Made by a program: the position numbers and the translations under genes. A DNA stretch of 64,000 bases, taken from assembly GCA_015272515.1 (NCBI GenBank), contig JACYLN010000061.1, forward strand, positions 1 through 64,000, in the 5' to 3' direction. Positions 17,935 to 28,001 of the stretch are shown piece by piece. Within the stretch, counting starts at the first letter, position 1. Every line of letters begins with the position of its first letter. The notes under the pieces were generated by a model. It was not told where the DNA came from. It saw nothing but the letters and a program-made list of their open reading frames with translations, and did no database searches. Origin of the DNA: Leptolyngbyaceae cyanobacterium C42_A2020_001 (lineage in GTDB: Bacteria; Cyanobacteriota; Cyanobacteriia; Leptolyngbyales; Leptolyngbyaceae).

Positions 17935-20739
17935 TTACGGTTTAGGTTGCCCATCTTCTCCCAAAATCTTGAGAATTTGCGCTTCATCCGAGATCGGCGC
18001 ACAGGGAGTTACTCTGGTTTCCCCATCCGAGCGAGTGTCGGTGCGGTCTCTCGTGGCGATCGAGACTGTATCACAGGCGTTTGCTTGCCCTGAGCGATCG
18101 AGGCTGCGCTGAACTACTTCTCCAGTTGTGCTATTCACCTGCGGTCCGCCTGGGGTTTGGGCAACACTGCCAGAACTCCCAGAACCGCCAGAACCTTCAG
18201 TGCCAGGGATTGTAGTTGTCGGTGGAACTATGGGAGGGCTGGGCGGAACCGGAGCAAACACCCGACTTTGACTTGTACCATAGAGGGTTTGGTTCGACCC
18301 AAAACCCACGTATATAGAACCTGCGACTCCACTGCTAGTAGCCGGAAAATTCGCTGTAGGGAACGCGGCAGTGTAGGTTTCATTGCGGTAAAGAATGGTG
18401 CCAGGGGTGTAGTTGGCAGCAGTAACAGGAATAAAGTTACCTCCCACATCTTTAGTCAAAAAAAGATCAGAGTTGGTAGGAACTAAGCGCCCGGTGGTGG
18501 TGGGTCCTAGAAAGAACGCACCATCACCGCCCTGCACCAAAATTCGCCCCTGAGTAACCGTTCCCGTGCCATCGGTTGCAACGATTGGAAATGAACTATC
18601 AATCAACGTTCGAGTAGCCCCTCCAAACCGGATCGTGATCGGGGCATTCAGCGAACCCGCAGGTGCACTGTCACTTTGGGACGCACCTACGCTGTAGATA
18701 ATTGGCAGGCTTTGGCCCGCGTTGCCAAATTCGTAATGTACTGTCACGATTTGATCGGGTGGCAGGTTAATTCCTTTAGATTGCAGGAAGGCATTGACTT
18801 CGGGATTGTCTGCTGCCTGCGTCCTTAAATACACATTGAATAATTCCGTTCCGCCCCGCGCCTGGAACAGCCCTGCTGCATTGATATCTACTCCAGCAGA
18901 GCCACCCCGCACAGTATTGACGATGATGTCTCCGTTTGAGGAAGACAGTTCAATGCGTCCACCCATTATCCGCCCATTGGCAAGAATCCCGTTGGTGGCA
19001 GAGATGATAAACGTACCACCAAAATTGTCAACGTCTGAATCGGCTGAACTGCCGAGCGTCACGGTTCCAGCCGTACTGGTTAAGCGCACCGAGCTACCGC
19101 TGACGCTTCTGGCATAGATGCTGCCAGGGGTTTCAGCCGTAATGGCATTGGCATTACTGATTCCTTGTGTGGCAATACTGCCAGTGGCAGACATCACTAC
19201 TGTGACGGGGCCACCTGCCCCGGTAATGTCTCCATCCACCTGAATGCTACCGGGGGTGGTAGTTCCGCCCGGATTGATAAAAGCGCCATTGGGGACGTTG
19301 TTGGGGTTATCGAGGGTGGTGCGGCCGGCTCGCAAAATTAATGCCCGTCCGCCCTGCAACAATGCCTGATCGGCGGCGTTGGCATCTATCGCACCGGGGT
19401 CGGGATTGTTGATGGTGACGTTGCCAGTAAATCGAATATTACCGATCGCTTCCACTTTTAGCGAGGCACCCGTGTAGGAACCCAAAAAAGTAACGTTGCC
19501 GTTGGAACTAATGACTGGATCATTGAGGCTGATAAAAGTAGCCGGACTACCGTTGAGCGATCGCGTGGAGAAGTTGCCGCCGCTACCAAAGTGGGCATCC
19601 CCTGAAATCACCCCATCACTAATCAGGTTGAGGTCGCGCCCTGCCTGGAAGGGTTTGCCGTTTTGCCGATGGTTCAGCGCTAGGATGTCAATGCCCTGAT
19701 CGCCCTGAATGGTCAGATCTCGTCCTGCCTGCACGACAACTGGTTGCGCTACGCTGTCTCGCACGGTGACCGTATTCTTCGCCAATAAATTTAGATCACC
19801 TGTTGTCTGAAGTCGGCTTTCTACCAGGGTTAGATTGTTGCTGGCGGAGAGGGTTGCAGTTTGGGCCGTGACATTTTTGGCAGTCACATCACCGGGCGCG
19901 ATCGCAATTCCCGACCCCACCAATTTCACTGTGCCATTTTCCACCGTTAAGCCTGTTGCGCTACTCAGGTTTCCACCCGTCAATAGTTGAGGCAGGGTTG
20001 GCGTAGGAGCGATAGAGGCGGACATGGCAGCAGGCAAGGGTTGAAACTCCAGGCTGAGCAAACTGCCGGGTTGGCTGACGCGCACCAGCTTTTCTCCTGG
20101 AACCGCTGCGATCGTCACAGTGCCACCCGGTGCCGAAACTGAACCCGTATTGACAACCGTTCCGCCCAATAAGGTGAGATCCTGTCCCTGACCTACAGCA
20201 AGATTACCTGCATTAATAATCACCCCCGGTTGCGCGGCGGTAAAGGCGAAGCTGTTAGGAGTTGCGATTAGATTGGCATAGTTGTTGCTGCCGCTGGCAT
20301 GAAACCAGCCATTGCCAATGCCAATTCCGTTGGCAGTAGTAGCAGTGAAAGCGGCAGGCACATTCAGGCTGGCATTGGCACCAAACACAACTCCTGCCGG
20401 ATTCATCAGATACAGGTTGGCGTTGCTGCCTGTGACTTGCACCAAGCCGTTGATGATGGATGCTTCTCCGCCTGTAACGCGCCCCAAGATATTGGCAATA
20501 CTAGGATTAGAGAGAAAGGTGGCGATCTGTCCCTGATTCAAGCCAAATTGCTGAAAGCTATGAAATAAATTGGAACCAGCTTGCGTGCCGCCCGTGATAT
20601 TGAAGTGATTGCTGGTTTGGTTAACAACGGTGTTTGTGCCATCTGGTGCAGCAGAAATTTGCGCGGTTACAGGAGATGGGGCAAGCGAAATGACCGTAGT
20701 TAGCAGCAACAAAGGAGCGATCGCGGCAGAATGTTTCAT
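17935..20739 (-). CDS. TpsA-type exoprotein with filamentous hemagglutinin N-terminal domain
   Basis: 934 residues from the chosen ATG; an upstream in-frame Met (20775) adds 12 residues that spoil the signal peptide. From MKHSAAIAPLLLLTTVI the protein has a clear export signal. The TPS secretion domain (about 30-270) carries the family motifs NSFAF, NANLYLMNPAGVVFG and FSNPSIA-like FLSNPSIANILGRV. A long beta-helix of Asn/Gly/Thr-rich repeats follows, then a Pro/Ser/Gly linker and a C-terminus with two Cys about 30 residues apart. Secretion normally needs a TpsB outer-membrane pore; none is in the window. It lies 20 bp upstream of the TPR-CHAT gene. Confidence 0.87.
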   Translation of the reverse strand: MKHSAAIAPLLLLTTVISLAPSPVTAQISAAPDGTNTVVNQTSNHFNITGGTQAGSNLFHSFQQFGLNQGQIATFLSNPSIANILGRVTGGEASIINGLVQVTGSNANLYLMNPAGVVFGANASLNVPAAFTATTANGIGIGNGWFHASGSNNYANLIATPNSFAFTAAQPGVIINAGNLAVGQGQDLTLLGGTVVNTGSVSAPGGTVTIAAVPGEKLVRVSQPGSLLSLEFQPLPAAMSASIAPTPTLPQLLTGGNLSSATGLTVENGTVKLVGSGIAIAPGDVTAKNVTAQTATLSASNNLTLVESRLQTTGDLNLLAKNTVTVRDSVAQPVVVQAGRDLTIQGDQGIDILALNHRQNGKPFQAGRDLNLISDGVISGDAHFGSGGNFSTRSLNGSPATFISLNDPVISSNGNVTFLGSYTGASLKVEAIGNIRFTGNVTINNPDPGAIDANAADQALLQGGRALILRAGRTTLDNPNNVPNGAFINPGGTTTPGSIQVDGDITGAGGPVTVVMSATGSIATQGISNANAITAETPGSIYARSVSGSSVRLTSTAGTVTLGSSADSDVDNFGGTFIISATNGILANGRIMGGRIELSSSNGDIIVNTVRGGSAGVDINAAGLFQARGGTELFNVYLRTQAADNPEVNAFLQSKGINLPPDQIVTVHYEFGNAGQSLPIIYSVGASQSDSAPAGSLNAPITIRFGGATRTLIDSSFPIVATDGTGTVTQGRILVQGGDGAFFLGPTTTGRLVPTNSDLFLTKDVGGNFIPVTAANYTPGTILYRNETYTAAFPTANFPATSSGVAGSIYVGFGSNQTLYGTSQSRVFAPVPPSPPIVPPTTTIPGTEGSGGSGSSGSVAQTPGGPQVNSTTGEVVQRSLDRSGQANACDTVSIATRDRTDTRSDGETRVTPCAPISDEAQILKILGEDGQPKP

Positions 20740-20886
20740 AACAGAGAATGAACGACAAAAACAATTGATAGCCATCGCCAGCCGAAGTGTGGCAGTAGCG
20801 AGTCAGAAGCCTATGCAAATTGGACGTTTTTGCAGTTTGTCATCTCCCAGGCTTTCCGACCAAAGCTACATATAGGCATACAAGAT

Positions 20887-20915
20887 TTTTTTGATGGTTT
20901 CCTGGCATCAAAAAA
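20887..20915. promoter_or_regulatory. Perfect 10-bp inverted repeat and candidate -10 upstream of NTRC
   Basis: TTTTTTGATG (20887-20896) and CATCAAAAAA (20906-20915) are exact complements around a 9-nt centre. A good -10, TATACT, lies at 20930-20935, so the right arm covers the expected -35 region. An operator is more likely than a terminator, because the flanking genes diverge. Confidence 0.35.
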
Positions 20916-20965
20916 TAAGAAATGTGTAGTATACTAAGCGTAGTCGTTATGAGTTTAGATAGAGC

Positions 20966-22336
20966 ATGAGTGCCTCACCCGTCGAAAACGTTGTAATTAT
21001 TGGTTCTGGTCCGGCAGGGTATACAGCCGCTATCTACGCCGCACGGGCAAATCTGAAACCCTTCGTGTTTGAGGGATTTCAGGCAGGAGGGTTGCCTGGT
21101 GGCCAACTCATGACCACCACCGAAGTTGAAAATTTTCCTGGTTTTCCTGAAGGCATCACAGGACCGATGTTGATGACTCGGATGAAGGAGCAGGCATTGC
21201 GGTGGGGGGCAGAACTGGTCACCGAAGATGTGACGGAAGTAGATTTTAGCCAGCGTCCATTTGTCATCCGGTCTGAAGATCGAGAACTGCGAGCGCACAG
21301 CGTCATTATTGCCACGGGGGCAACGGCAAAGCGGTTAGGCTTATCAAGTGAGCACCTATTCTGGAGCCGAGGCATTTCTGCTTGTGCCATTTGCGATGGA
21401 GCTACGCCGATCTTTCGGCAAGCAGAACTAGCAGTCGTGGGTGGTGGCGATTCCGCAGCAGAGGAAGCCGTTTACCTGACCAAATATGGCTCTCACGTCC
21501 ATCTATTGGTGCGAGGCGATAAGATGCGTGCCAGCAAAGCCATGCAAGATCGCGTACTGCAAAATGACAAGATTACGGTTCACTGGAACACTGAGATTCT
21601 GGATGTGTTTGGTGAGGCGGATCATATGAAGGGCATCAAGCTCAAGAACAAACAAACAGAGGAGGAGAGTGAACTACACGTCAAGGGCTTGTTCTATGCG
21701 ATCGGTCATACACCCAACACTTCTTTGTTTAAAGGGCAGATTGAACTGGATGACGTGGGGTATGTGAAAACCCAGCATGGATCTGTAGAAACCAGTGTAG
21801 AAGGGGTGTTTGCGGCTGGGGATGTGCAAGATCACGAATTTCGTCAGGCAATTACTGCGGCAGGTACAGGCTGTATGGCGGCAATGCTAGCAGAGCGCTA
21901 TCTGTCCTCTAATGGCTTGATTCAGGAGTTTCACCAAACAAAAGAGGCAGAAACCCGCCCGGCTCAGACTCCAGAGAAAAAGACTGAAGAGCAACAATCT
22001 ACGGAGTTTGACCCAACTGCGACTCGTCATGCGGGCAGCTACGCCTTGCGGAAGCTTTATCACGAGAGCGATCGCCCAATTCTGGTACTTTACTCCTCTC
22101 CCCAATGTGGTCCCTGTCACACGCTTAAGCCGATTCTGGGTAAAGTGATTGACGAATTTGATGGCAAAATTCACTACGTCAACATTGATATTGAGCAAGA
22201 TCCAGACATTGCAGAAGCGGCTGGTGTAGTGGGCACTCCAACGGTTCACGTCTTCAAATCAAAAGAGAAGGTGGGTGAACTCAAGGGCGTGAAACAAAAG
22301 AGCCAGTATCGCGAATTACTTCAGGCAAACCTCTAA
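20966..22336 (+). CDS. ntrC-type (NTRC): NADPH-thioredoxin reductase C (reductase-thioredoxin fusion)
   Basis: 456 residues. The first 320 form a classical low-molecular-weight thioredoxin reductase: FAD motif [10 protein letters not shown], redox site CAICDG (Cys140/Cys143) and NADPH motif [11 protein letters not shown] charged linker (about 325-355) leads to a thioredoxin domain with active site CGPC (Cys381/Cys384). NTRC uses NADPH to reduce 2-Cys peroxiredoxin and other targets, and occurs in plastids and many cyanobacteria. It should not be confused with the nitrogen regulator NtrC. A strong hairpin terminator follows. Upstream lies a perfect inverted repeat. Confidence 0.95.
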   Translation: MSASPVENVVIIGSGPAGYTAAIYAARANLKPFVFEGFQAGGLPGGQLMTTTEVENFPGFPEGITGPMLMTRMKEQALRWGAELVTEDVTEVDFSQRPFVIRSEDRELRAHSVIIATGATAKRLGLSSEHLFWSRGISACAICDGATPIFRQAELAVVGGGDSAAEEAVYLTKYGSHVHLLVRGDKMRASKAMQDRVLQNDKITVHWNTEILDVFGEADHMKGIKLKNKQTEEESELHVKGLFYAIGHTPNTSLFKGQIELDDVGYVKTQHGSVETSVEGVFAAGDVQDHEFRQAITAAGTGCMAAMLAERYLSSNGLIQEFHQTKEAETRPAQTPEKKTEEQQSTEFDPTATRHAGSYALRKLYHESDRPILVLYSSPQCGPCHTLKPILGKVIDEFDGKIHYVNIDIEQDPDIAEAAGVVGTPTVHVFKSKEKVGELKGVKQKSQYRELLQANL

Positions 22337-22342
22337 CTTTAT

Positions 22343-22411
22343 GGGAGTCAGATAGCTTACGGCAAGCATGGTCGTTGAAGCCAATTTGAGTAAGCTATCT
22401 GACTCCCTTTT
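22343..22411 (+). terminator. Terminator after NTRC, perfect 18-bp stem
   Basis: GGGAGTCAGATAGCTTAC (22343-22360) and its exact reverse complement (22390-22407) flank a 29-nt loop, then TTTT. The stem starts 6 bp after the NTRC stop codon. The stem and loop are longer than in a usual intrinsic terminator. Confidence 0.8.
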
Positions 22412-22462
22412 GCCCCCCTGTGTAGCGACGGTTTTATGCCTGTGGAGCCACCATCGGATGGT

Positions 22463-23530
22463 TTAGAGCAAATGTTTCAGATTCGGATCTGCCTGAATTT
22501 CTTTCAACACGCTCTTAATCTCTTGGGTGCGGTCTTTTTTGACAATCAATGTTACTTTGCCATCGCGCACAATTACCGTGTCTTCCAACCCAATCGTAAC
22601 GATTAAATCATCGTTGTCGGTGGCGTAGAATAAGGCTCCTTGAGTATCCAACCCAATGTGACGCGCCAGTTCCACGTTGGGATCTTCGCCTTTGAGCAAG
22701 CGCTCGATTGCGTTCCAGTCGCCCAAATCATCCCAACCAAATGCCACTGGAAGCACGTAAGCCTGCTGGGTTTTTTCCATCAACGCGTAATCGATGCTCT
22801 TTTTGGGCAGGGTGGGGTACGCAGCAACGCCCTGTTCTTCCAGCGGTCCCAAAATTTCAGGAGCGTAGACAAGTAATTCATCCAGCGCTACACCTGCTTG
22901 GAACACAAACATGCCGCTGTTCCAGCTAAATTTGCCGGTGGCTAAAAACTGTTCGGCGGTGGAGCGATCGGGCTTTTCGGTGAAGCGATCGACCCGATAT
23001 GCGGCAACACCCGCGCCGTATTTACCCACCTCTTTGCCCTGCTGAATGTAGCCATATCCGCTAGAGGGATAGTTGGGAGCGATGCCCAGCGTGACGATCG
23101 CCGCTTCCTGGGTAGCGAGATCGGCCGCCGCCGCAAGAGTCGCATTGAACGTTGTTTCATCGGCAATCCAGTGATCGGCGGGGAAGAAGCCTAGAACCGC
23201 ATCTCTACCATAGCGCTGGGAAATTTCCAGGGTGCTCCAAGCAACCGCAGGGGCAGTATCCCGTCCTTCCGGTTCCACTAGCAAATTCGCTTCGGGCAAG
23301 TTGGGTAACTGTTCTCGCACGCCGTTCGCCAGATGAGATGCGGTGACCACCCAAACATCCTCCCAGCCACCTGCGATCGCTAGCAATCGTTCAGCCGTCG
23401 CTTGCAACAAACTGCGACCGCTGCCATCCAGGCTCAAAAACTGCTTGGGGCGGTTGCGACGGCTGAGGGGCCAAAATCGCTCACCTTTGCCACCAGCCAA
23501 AATCACAGGAACAAGGGAGGGGATGCTCAT
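22463..23530 (-). CDS. manC: Mannose-1-phosphate guanylyltransferase
   Basis: 355 residues. It makes GDP-mannose from mannose-1-phosphate and GTP for polysaccharide synthesis. The nucleotidyltransferase signature PVILAGGKGERFWPLSRRNRPKQF is at the N-terminus (seen in two halves: LAGGKGERFWPLS and RNRPKQFL). Other family motifs are FPADHWI, FTEKPD and WNSGMFVF. It has only the pyrophosphorylase domain, without the mannose-6-phosphate isomerase fusion. It is a single gene convergent with NTRC. Confidence 0.93.
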   Translation of the reverse strand: MSIPSLVPVILAGGKGERFWPLSRRNRPKQFLSLDGSGRSLLQATAERLLAIAGGWEDVWVVTASHLANGVREQLPNLPEANLLVEPEGRDTAPAVAWSTLEISQRYGRDAVLGFFPADHWIADETTFNATLAAAADLATQEAAIVTLGIAPNYPSSGYGYIQQGKEVGKYGAGVAAYRVDRFTEKPDRSTAEQFLATGKFSWNSGMFVFQAGVALDELLVYAPEILGPLEEQGVAAYPTLPKKSIDYALMEKTQQAYVLPVAFGWDDLGDWNAIERLLKGEDPNVELARHIGLDTQGALFYATDNDDLIVTIGLEDTVIVRDGKVTLIVKKDRTQEIKSVLKEIQADPNLKHLL

Positions 23531-23729
23531 AAGGGTGCTCCGAGAGGGGGGGATTTGAGGAAAACTGGAGATGCGTTCTGGTCAAAATCCTACTTAGTGT
23601 TGACAGATTCTTGGCTGTTTGCACAGTATCCTACCGGGGATCTTTATCTCAGCTTTGAAGTGGCGTTCTGGTTTGCATGGCGACGATGAAGCAGGTAGCC
23701 CAGAATACTGGCAAACAAGCATGGTTCGC

Positions 23730-25484
23730 TCAAGCATCGTCTCGCAGGTCAAATTCCTGACTCCAGTCGGGAATTTCATCATCGGGCAAGCGTCCGTAGA
23801 GTTGAATGCGGGTAATGCCTTCAATTGGCGATCGCTTCAGCATACTCACTGTCAACGCTGCCATTTCGGTGGCATTGGGAATGGGATTCGCTTCAAATAG
23901 GATTTGCAGCACGTCATCTTTAAACCGCACTTTGGTACCTGTTCCCATTGGAGTTAGTGCGGCACTCAGCATCGAGGCAAATTGGCTGACCCAGGTTTCC
24001 CGGTCTGCATCACGCGAGAGTTCAGGTTCGTTTGGGGGAGTTGACAAGAGAGGAGACGATGCCGTTTGGGGTGGAAGTTCCGGCTCTGGAATGTCTTCTG
24101 GCAGCAGCGTGGTCAAGATCTCGTCGGTGAGAGTATTGATCACAGCGAGGCGATTGGCTTGGCGTTCAATGGTTTTTTCAAACAGGTTGCGGACTAAGCG
24201 GGCGTTGCCAAAGGTGCGATCGCGTTGTTCATAGAGTCTGGTCAACAGGGTTTTCAGTTTTTGGTTTGCCTCTTCTGTCGGTTGAAAGTGGCTATCTTGA
24301 CTCATTTTGTTGAAAATGGCGACCAGTTCATCGGGGGTGTAGTCGTTGAAATAAAAGTAGCGATTGAAGCGAGATTTCAATCCGGGATTAGATTCCACAA
24401 ACCGCACCATTTCATCGGTGTAGCCTGCGGCAATCACGACCAACCGTTTGCGATAATCTTCCATGCGCTTAAGCAAGGTATCTACCGCTTCCTGTCCAAA
24501 ATCGCGGGAGCTATCTTTGGGGGTCAGCGCATAGGCTTCGTCTACAAACAACACGCCATCCAGCGCTGAAGTGACTTTTTCATCCACCTTTTTAGAGGTG
24601 CCGCCGATGTAGTCTGCTACCAATCCGGCGCGATCGGTTTCTACTAGATGCCCTTTCTGCAAAAATCCCAGCTCTTTAAAGATGCGGCTGACCAGTCGTG
24701 CCACCGTCGTCTTTCCCGTTCCTGGCGGACCACTGAAAACAGAATGGAGGGAAACTGAGGTGGTTGCCAGTCCTCGATCTTCCCGCACTTTCTGTACTTT
24801 CAAAAAATTGGTGAGCGATCGCACTTCTTCCTTAATGTTGTCCATGCCAATCAGTTGGTTTAGCTCATCCATCACCGTATCCAACCCTGCCTGGGAGGCT
24901 GGCGGTTCCGAATCAGGAGTCGATGGGGAGGCTGTTTGAGCGGGTGTAGACGATGACGCTTGCTTTAGGTATTTGTCTGGGTCACTGTAGGTATGCAGCA
25001 TTTGCCAGACTTGCGACAACGCGGCCATTTCTTCCATTGAAATCTGCCCATCGGCTTTGACGATCACCTGGGCAAAGCGATAGATCGAGTTGATGGTGTT
25101 TTCCAGGAGACGAGTGCCTTTTTCTTCGTCGTGTTTGTTGAGAATGGGAGGGAGGGCAAGTTCATTTTCATTCGCGATCGCCCCCTTCAACTCCAGTAAC
25201 ACGCGCACTGCTTCCTTCTCATACTTCAGCCGCACCTCCCGCGACAATTCCCAGCGGTTGACGACCACATTCAGCATTTCCTTGTCTTGCTTCACCAGCG
25301 CATAGAAAACGATGAACCCCAGCAATTCGTTGGCAGAAATATCGTTGTTGCTGCGTCCACAAATCAGCACAACCTTGGCCACATCCGTCAGCAACCACTG
25401 TTCAAAGTCTTTTCCCATCTGCAAAATGGGCTGCACTTCTTTATAAAGCGCATTCGCTTCTCGCTTAATTTCGCTGGTATCCAC
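23730..25484 (-). CDS. AAA+ ATPase of the CbxX/CfxQ type with TerB-like N-terminus
   Basis: 584 residues in three parts. Residues 1-165 are helical and contain [15 protein letters not shown], the signature of TerB-like domains. A Ser/Pro/Thr linker (175-200) follows. Residues about 205-465 are an AAA+ module of the CbxX/CfxQ/SpoVK group: Walker [10 protein letters not shown] (252-260), Walker [11 protein letters not shown] (311-320) and a C-terminal arginine-finger region. The last 65 residues (VRFKDDVLQ...[15 protein letters not shown]) resemble a small module I have seen at the ends of various cyanobacterial proteins. It is not close enough to call CbbX (Rubisco activase). Its target is unknown. 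Confidence 0.87.
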   Translation of the reverse strand: MDTSEIKREANALYKEVQPILQMGKDFEQWLLTDVAKVVLICGRSNNDISANELLGFIVFYALVKQDKEMLNVVVNRWELSREVRLKYEKEAVRVLLELKGAIANENELALPPILNKHDEEKGTRLLENTINSIYRFAQVIVKADGQISMEEMAALSQVWQMLHTYSDPDKYLKQASSSTPAQTASPSTPDSEPPASQAGLDTVMDELNQLIGMDNIKEEVRSLTNFLKVQKVREDRGLATTSVSLHSVFSGPPGTGKTTVARLVSRIFKELGFLQKGHLVETDRAGLVADYIGGTSKKVDEKVTSALDGVLFVDEAYALTPKDSSRDFGQEAVDTLLKRMEDYRKRLVVIAAGYTDEMVRFVESNPGLKSRFNRYFYFNDYTPDELVAIFNKMSQDSHFQPTEEANQKLKTLLTRLYEQRDRTFGNARLVRNLFEKTIERQANRLAVINTLTDEILTTLLPEDIPEPELPPQTASSPLLSTPPNEPELSRDADRETWVSQFASMLSAALTPMGTGTKVRFKDDVLQILFEANPIPNATEMAALTVSMLKRSPIEGITRIQLYGRLPDDEIPDWSQEFDLRDDA

Positions 25485-25768
25485 GCACGTCTCCTATAAC
25501 CTGGCACTGCCTTGCTCTCCTTAAGATAGGCAGAACGTAGCTACCCGTCTATAGCACCGAGAAAGAATGCTTGAGCAATACAGCAATCAATTGGACCGCG
25601 AACAGTAAGCCCCTGGCGGCGCAAGTCATCGTAGATGCGGATAGTCGAGCAGGTGTTTCTGGCGGCGCGATCGCATCATAATTCAACTGCCTCCATCTGA
25701 ATCGCGCCGTTGAGAGGCAACCTTCCATCCTAAGATAAAGAATCATTGCAGTTGGGATGGTGAGCGCG

Positions 25769-26698
25769 ATGCGGATTTTGATCATGGGCGGCACTCGGTT
25801 TATTGGGGTGTACCTCACCCGGTTGCTGTACGAGCAAGAGCATGAAGTGGTGTTGTTTAATCGGGGCAACAAGCCTGCACCTGTGGATGGAATTGAGCAA
25901 ATTCATGGCGATCGCACCGATCCGGTTGACCTGAAGGCAAAGCTGGACGGGCAAGAATTTGATGCGATTTTTGATAACAACGGGCGCGAACTCAGCGACA
26001 CTCAACCCCTTGCCGAACTGTTCAAAGACCGGGTGAAGCACTTTGTTTACATGAGTTCTGCTGGTGTGTATCTCAAATCTGACCAGATGCCCCATGTGGA
26101 AGGCGATCCCATCGATCCTAAGAGTCGCCACAAAGGGAAGCATGACACGGAAACTTACCTGGCAGAACAAGGTTTGCCCTTCACTTCCATTCGTCCCACC
26201 TACATCTACGGACCGCAGAACTATAACGACCTGGAAGCCTGGTTCTTCGACCGGATCGTGCGCGATCGCCCGATTCCTATTCCCGGCAATGGCATGGCAA
26301 TCACCCAATTTGGGCATGTCAAAGATCTGGCGCAGGCAATGGTGCAGGTATTGGGCAACCGTCGCGCTGTCGGGCAAATTTACAACGTGTCGGGCGATCG
26401 CTACGTCACCTTTGATGGGTTAGCCCGTGCCTGTGCTGTTGCGGCAGGTAAATCGCCGGATGACTTGAAGCTTGTTCACTACGATCCCAAACAATTCGAC
26501 TTTGGCAAACGCAAAGCCTTCCCCATACGGGTGCAGCACTTCTTTGCCTCGGTGCAAAAAGCCATGGGCGACCTGTACTGGAAGCCCGAATACGATCTGA
26601 TTGCTGGCTTAAAAGACTCCTTCGAGAATGACTACCTCGCATCCGAACGGGACAAAGCTGCGGTAGACTTTTCACTCGATGATCAGATTCTGAGTTGA
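25769..26698 (+). CDS. NAD-dependent epimerase/dehydratase family protein (CSP41-like SDR)
   Basis: 309 residues from the ATG at 25769 (MRILIMGGTRFIG), preferred over the in-frame ATG at 25757 because homologues start this way and GGTGAG lies just upstream. It is an extended SDR: nucleotide motif GGTRFIG, then MSSAGVYLK and PTYIYGPQNY. The active-site Tyr/Lys pair is not in the standard YxxxK form (VYLKSD), as in chloroplast CSP41 proteins, which bind RNA. The catalytic role is therefore uncertain. The next gene starts 7 bp after the stop, suggesting an operon. Confidence 0.85.
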   Translation: MRILIMGGTRFIGVYLTRLLYEQEHEVVLFNRGNKPAPVDGIEQIHGDRTDPVDLKAKLDGQEFDAIFDNNGRELSDTQPLAELFKDRVKHFVYMSSAGVYLKSDQMPHVEGDPIDPKSRHKGKHDTETYLAEQGLPFTSIRPTYIYGPQNYNDLEAWFFDRIVRDRPIPIPGNGMAITQFGHVKDLAQAMVQVLGNRRAVGQIYNVSGDRYVTFDGLARACAVAAGKSPDDLKLVHYDPKQFDFGKRKAFPIRVQHFFASVQKAMGDLYWKPEYDLIAGLKDSFENDYLASERDKAAVDFSLDDQILS

Positions 26699-26705
26699 GG
26701 TATCT

Positions 26706-27875
26706 GTGCTTCTCCAAATTCTTGCGATCGCGCTAGCCACCGCTGTTCTCGTGATTGGGCTGTATCTGCTACTGTTGGAAATCCAGTTTCGTCGTCGTCC
26801 GGGGAACCTGTTAGAAGTCACAGTTGGCACCTGGCAATTGACTGTCAAAGAACGCGATCGCTACGTGCTGGTGGGCGAAATGGAGTTGATCAACCGTACC
26901 CGCCGCTTGGAGATTATGGTGCCAGAGGTGAAGGCAGAAGTTTCTTTGTTTGCTGATGGCAGTTTGCAAGGAGTCACCACCCAAACTCGCGTCATCCCTC
27001 ACCATCCCGATGCTGATGCCCGTGCCGATGACTACTGGTTTGCCTATATCGTCAAAATTGGCAAACGCACGCGAGTTGAGGTGCAAGTAGAAATTCAGGG
27101 AGCAGACCTGAGCCAGCTTAAGACGGCATGGGTACGGCTCCATTACACCACCTACGGTCCACAAGGGCGCATCCCCAAAGTTCGCCATGTGGTAGTACCG
27201 TTTCAATTTCCGGAACCAGAAGCGTCTAAAAACTGGCGTGCTACCCCCAGTGCAGAGGTATTGCCCATTCGCACCCATTTATTGACGGAACTGGATAGCC
27301 CGGTAGATATGGTGCGGCGATATGTCTCTCCCCATGCCAAAGCGGGGGATGTGGTAACGATTGGGGAAACGCCGATCGCAATCATGCAGGGACGATTTCG
27401 ACACCCCACCGAAATCAAACCGGGATGGGTGGCAAAACGCATTTGTTACCTGTTTTTGCCGACATCCAGTTTAGCAACAGCGTGTGGGATGCAGTCTTTG
27501 GTTGACATTGTGGGACCGGTACGGGTGCTGTGGGCGTTTTTTGTGGGCGCGATCGCCAAAGTCTTCAAACAACCCGGTGTTTTTTACCAACTAGCAGGTG
27601 AGCAGGCACGGCTGATAGATGATGTCACCGGAACCTTGCCACCCTACGATCAATTCATTGTCATGGGTCCACAAAATCCCCAACAAGTCGTGGATCACAT
27701 TCAGCAAGAAACTGGACTCGCGGCGGCGATCGTGGATGTCAATGATCTAGGAGCAGTCAAAATCCTGGCAGCAACGGCTGGCGTGTCTCAAACGGTGCTG
27801 GAGCAAGCCTTGAAGAAAAATCCGGCTGGCAACTCCGACGAACAAACCCCGGTGGTTCTGATTCGCCCCCTCTAG
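26706..27875 (+). CDS. Membrane-anchored protein with CofE-like (F420-0:gamma-glutamyl ligase) domain
   Basis: 389 residues, starting at a GTG 7 bp after the SDR gene. An N-terminal membrane anchor (about 3-26) precedes a beta-rich region of about 150 residues. The C-terminal half (about 195-389) resembles the CofE family: IRTHLLTELDSPVDMV, GDVVTIGETPIAIMQGR and a late IVDVNDLGAVKILA. CofE adds glutamate to coenzyme F420. No other F420 gene is in the window, and cyanobacteria are not known for full F420 synthesis, so another acid:amine ligation is possible. Assigned from recall of the family, not from a search. Confidence 0.7.
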   Translation: MLLQILAIALATAVLVIGLYLLLLEIQFRRRPGNLLEVTVGTWQLTVKERDRYVLVGEMELINRTRRLEIMVPEVKAEVSLFADGSLQGVTTQTRVIPHHPDADARADDYWFAYIVKIGKRTRVEVQVEIQGADLSQLKTAWVRLHYTTYGPQGRIPKVRHVVVPFQFPEPEASKNWRATPSAEVLPIRTHLLTELDSPVDMVRRYVSPHAKAGDVVTIGETPIAIMQGRFRHPTEIKPGWVAKRICYLFLPTSSLATACGMQSLVDIVGPVRVLWAFFVGAIAKVFKQPGVFYQLAGEQARLIDDVTGTLPPYDQFIVMGPQNPQQVVDHIQQETGLAAAIVDVNDLGAVKILAATAGVSQTVLEQALKKNPAGNSDEQTPVVLIRPL

Positions 27876-28001
27876 CGACCATTCTGCAATCCCTGTCCTA
27901 CGGAATATTGCTAGCTCATTGGCTCTCTTGCTAAACCGTTTAGAATAATATAGTGTCCATTAACCGTTCACCATTCTTGGGCTATCAGTAGCTCTCCCAC
28001 A

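Noticed and set aside
23730-25484. Rubisco activase CbbX
   Set aside because: The protein is about twice the size, has a TerB-like head and an extra tail, and no red-type Rubisco genes are nearby.
25549-25872. 107-codon minus-strand frame
   Set aside because: It overlaps the SDR gene start, has no family features and has poor composition.
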